Assembly: GCA_902796775.1 (NCBI GenBank) | Contig: CADBQK010000162.1 | Coordinates: 1 to 7,770, forward strand | Reading direction: 5' to 3' | DNA: 7,770 bases | Source: an uncultured Lachnospiraceae bacterium | GTDB taxonomy: Bacteria; Bacillota_A; Clostridia; Lachnospirales; Lachnospiraceae | Part shown: one piece after another, positions 7,454-7,770 of the stretch | How positions within the stretch are numbered: position 1 is the first letter of the stretch | Layout of the letters: every line of letters begins with the position of its first letter | Program-made: the position numbers and the translations under genes | The notes under the pieces: generated by a model | Told to the model about the DNA's origin: nothing | Databases searched by the model: none | What the model saw: the letters and a program-made list of their open reading frames with translations, nothing else

Positions 7454-7770
7454 TTATTTCACCGAATCGCCGGAGACGGATCCCTTTTTCTTAAAGATCC
7501 TGTCCAGCTCACCCATCACTGTTTCCAGGTTGCTGACGACCTTTTTATAATCCATCCGCTTGGGACCTATAATACCGATCGTACCCTGCACACCCTCTTC
7601 CAGCTCGTAGGTAGCGGTTACAACACTGCAGTCCTGCATCGACTGTACCGGGCTTTCCGACCCGATATAGACCTGGATACCGGTTTCTCCTGTGTCTTCT
7701 TTAGTGGAGATCAGCTGCTCCAGACCCTGCTTCTCCTCGAGTGCGTATAAGAGCTGTCCGGTCTTTTCCC
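7454..7770 (-). CDS. hrcA: HrcA, heat-inducible transcription repressor, C-terminal fragment
   Basis: The last 104 codons and the TAA stop (7454-7456) are visible; the gene continues past the right edge. The reading shows IQVYIGSESPVQSMQDCSVV, then TATYELEEGVQGTIGIIGPK and RMDYKKVVSNLETV, which is the conserved C-terminal region of HrcA (IGxE, DCSVVxAxY, GxxGxIGxIGPxRMxY). HrcA is a dimeric repressor that binds the CIRCE inverted repeat and is kept active by GroEL, so it represses class I chaperone genes until heat shock titrates the chaperonin. The N-terminal winged-helix DNA-binding domain is outside the window, as is the CIRCE element expected upstream of hrcA. An internal Met (7637-7639) is not the start, because conserved sequence extends in frame to the window edge. 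Confidence 0.95.
   Translation of the reverse strand, partial: EKTGQLLYALEEKQGLEQLISTKEDTGETGIQVYIGSESPVQSMQDCSVVTATYELEEGVQGTIGIIGPKRMDYKKVVSNLETVMGELDRIFKKKGSVSGDSVK

Overview
The window is one strand of a housekeeping operon. All eight genes lie on the minus strand, so transcription runs from high to low coordinates: hrcA (3' end only), grpE, dnaK, dnaJ, prmA, rsmE, a cysteine desulfurase (nifS/iscS-like) and thiI (5' end only). The order hrcA-grpE-dnaK-dnaJ-prmA-rsmE is the classic Firmicutes class I heat-shock operon. The short nucleotide-binding domain of DnaK, without the insert typical of Gram-negative DnaK, the Shine-Dalgarno sites (AGGAGG-like) and the nifS-thiI tail suggest a Clostridia bacterium of moderate GC, most likely Lachnospiraceae-like. 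The genus cannot be fixed from the sequence alone.

Layout in transcription order: HrcA C-terminus (7770-7454), a 27-base gap, GrpE (7426-6716), a 224-base gap with a cluster of short repeats, DnaK (6491-4596), a 206-base gap with a candidate internal promoter and a strong hairpin, DnaJ (4389-3202), a 48-base gap, PrmA (3153-2188), a 12-base gap, RsmE (2175-1393), a 15-base gap, cysteine desulfurase (1377-163), a 16-base gap, and ThiI N-terminus (146-1). From PrmA onward the genes are packed closely enough for translational coupling. No stretch without a gene exceeds 300 bases.

The genes form three modules. HrcA (repressor), GrpE (nucleotide exchange factor), DnaK (Hsp70) and DnaJ (Hsp40) are the regulated chaperone machine. 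PrmA and RsmE methylate ribosomal protein L11 and 16S rRNA. The cysteine desulfurase and ThiI very probably supply and use persulfide sulfur for 4-thiouridine in tRNA. The CIRCE operator expected for HrcA is not visible and should lie upstream of hrcA, beyond position 7770.

No wholly new gene system is visible; the proteins are all well-known families. The points most worth a second look are non-coding. First, the dnaJ leader has a stable hairpin whose 3' arm could instead pair with the dnaJ Shine-Dalgarno, downstream of a good extended -10 promoter. Second, the grpE-dnaK gap carries five copies of a CAG-N2/3-AACAG motif, one of which recurs as an exact 12-mer in the dnaK-dnaJ gap. Third, the cysteine desulfurase has an apparent Cys-Cys insertion.
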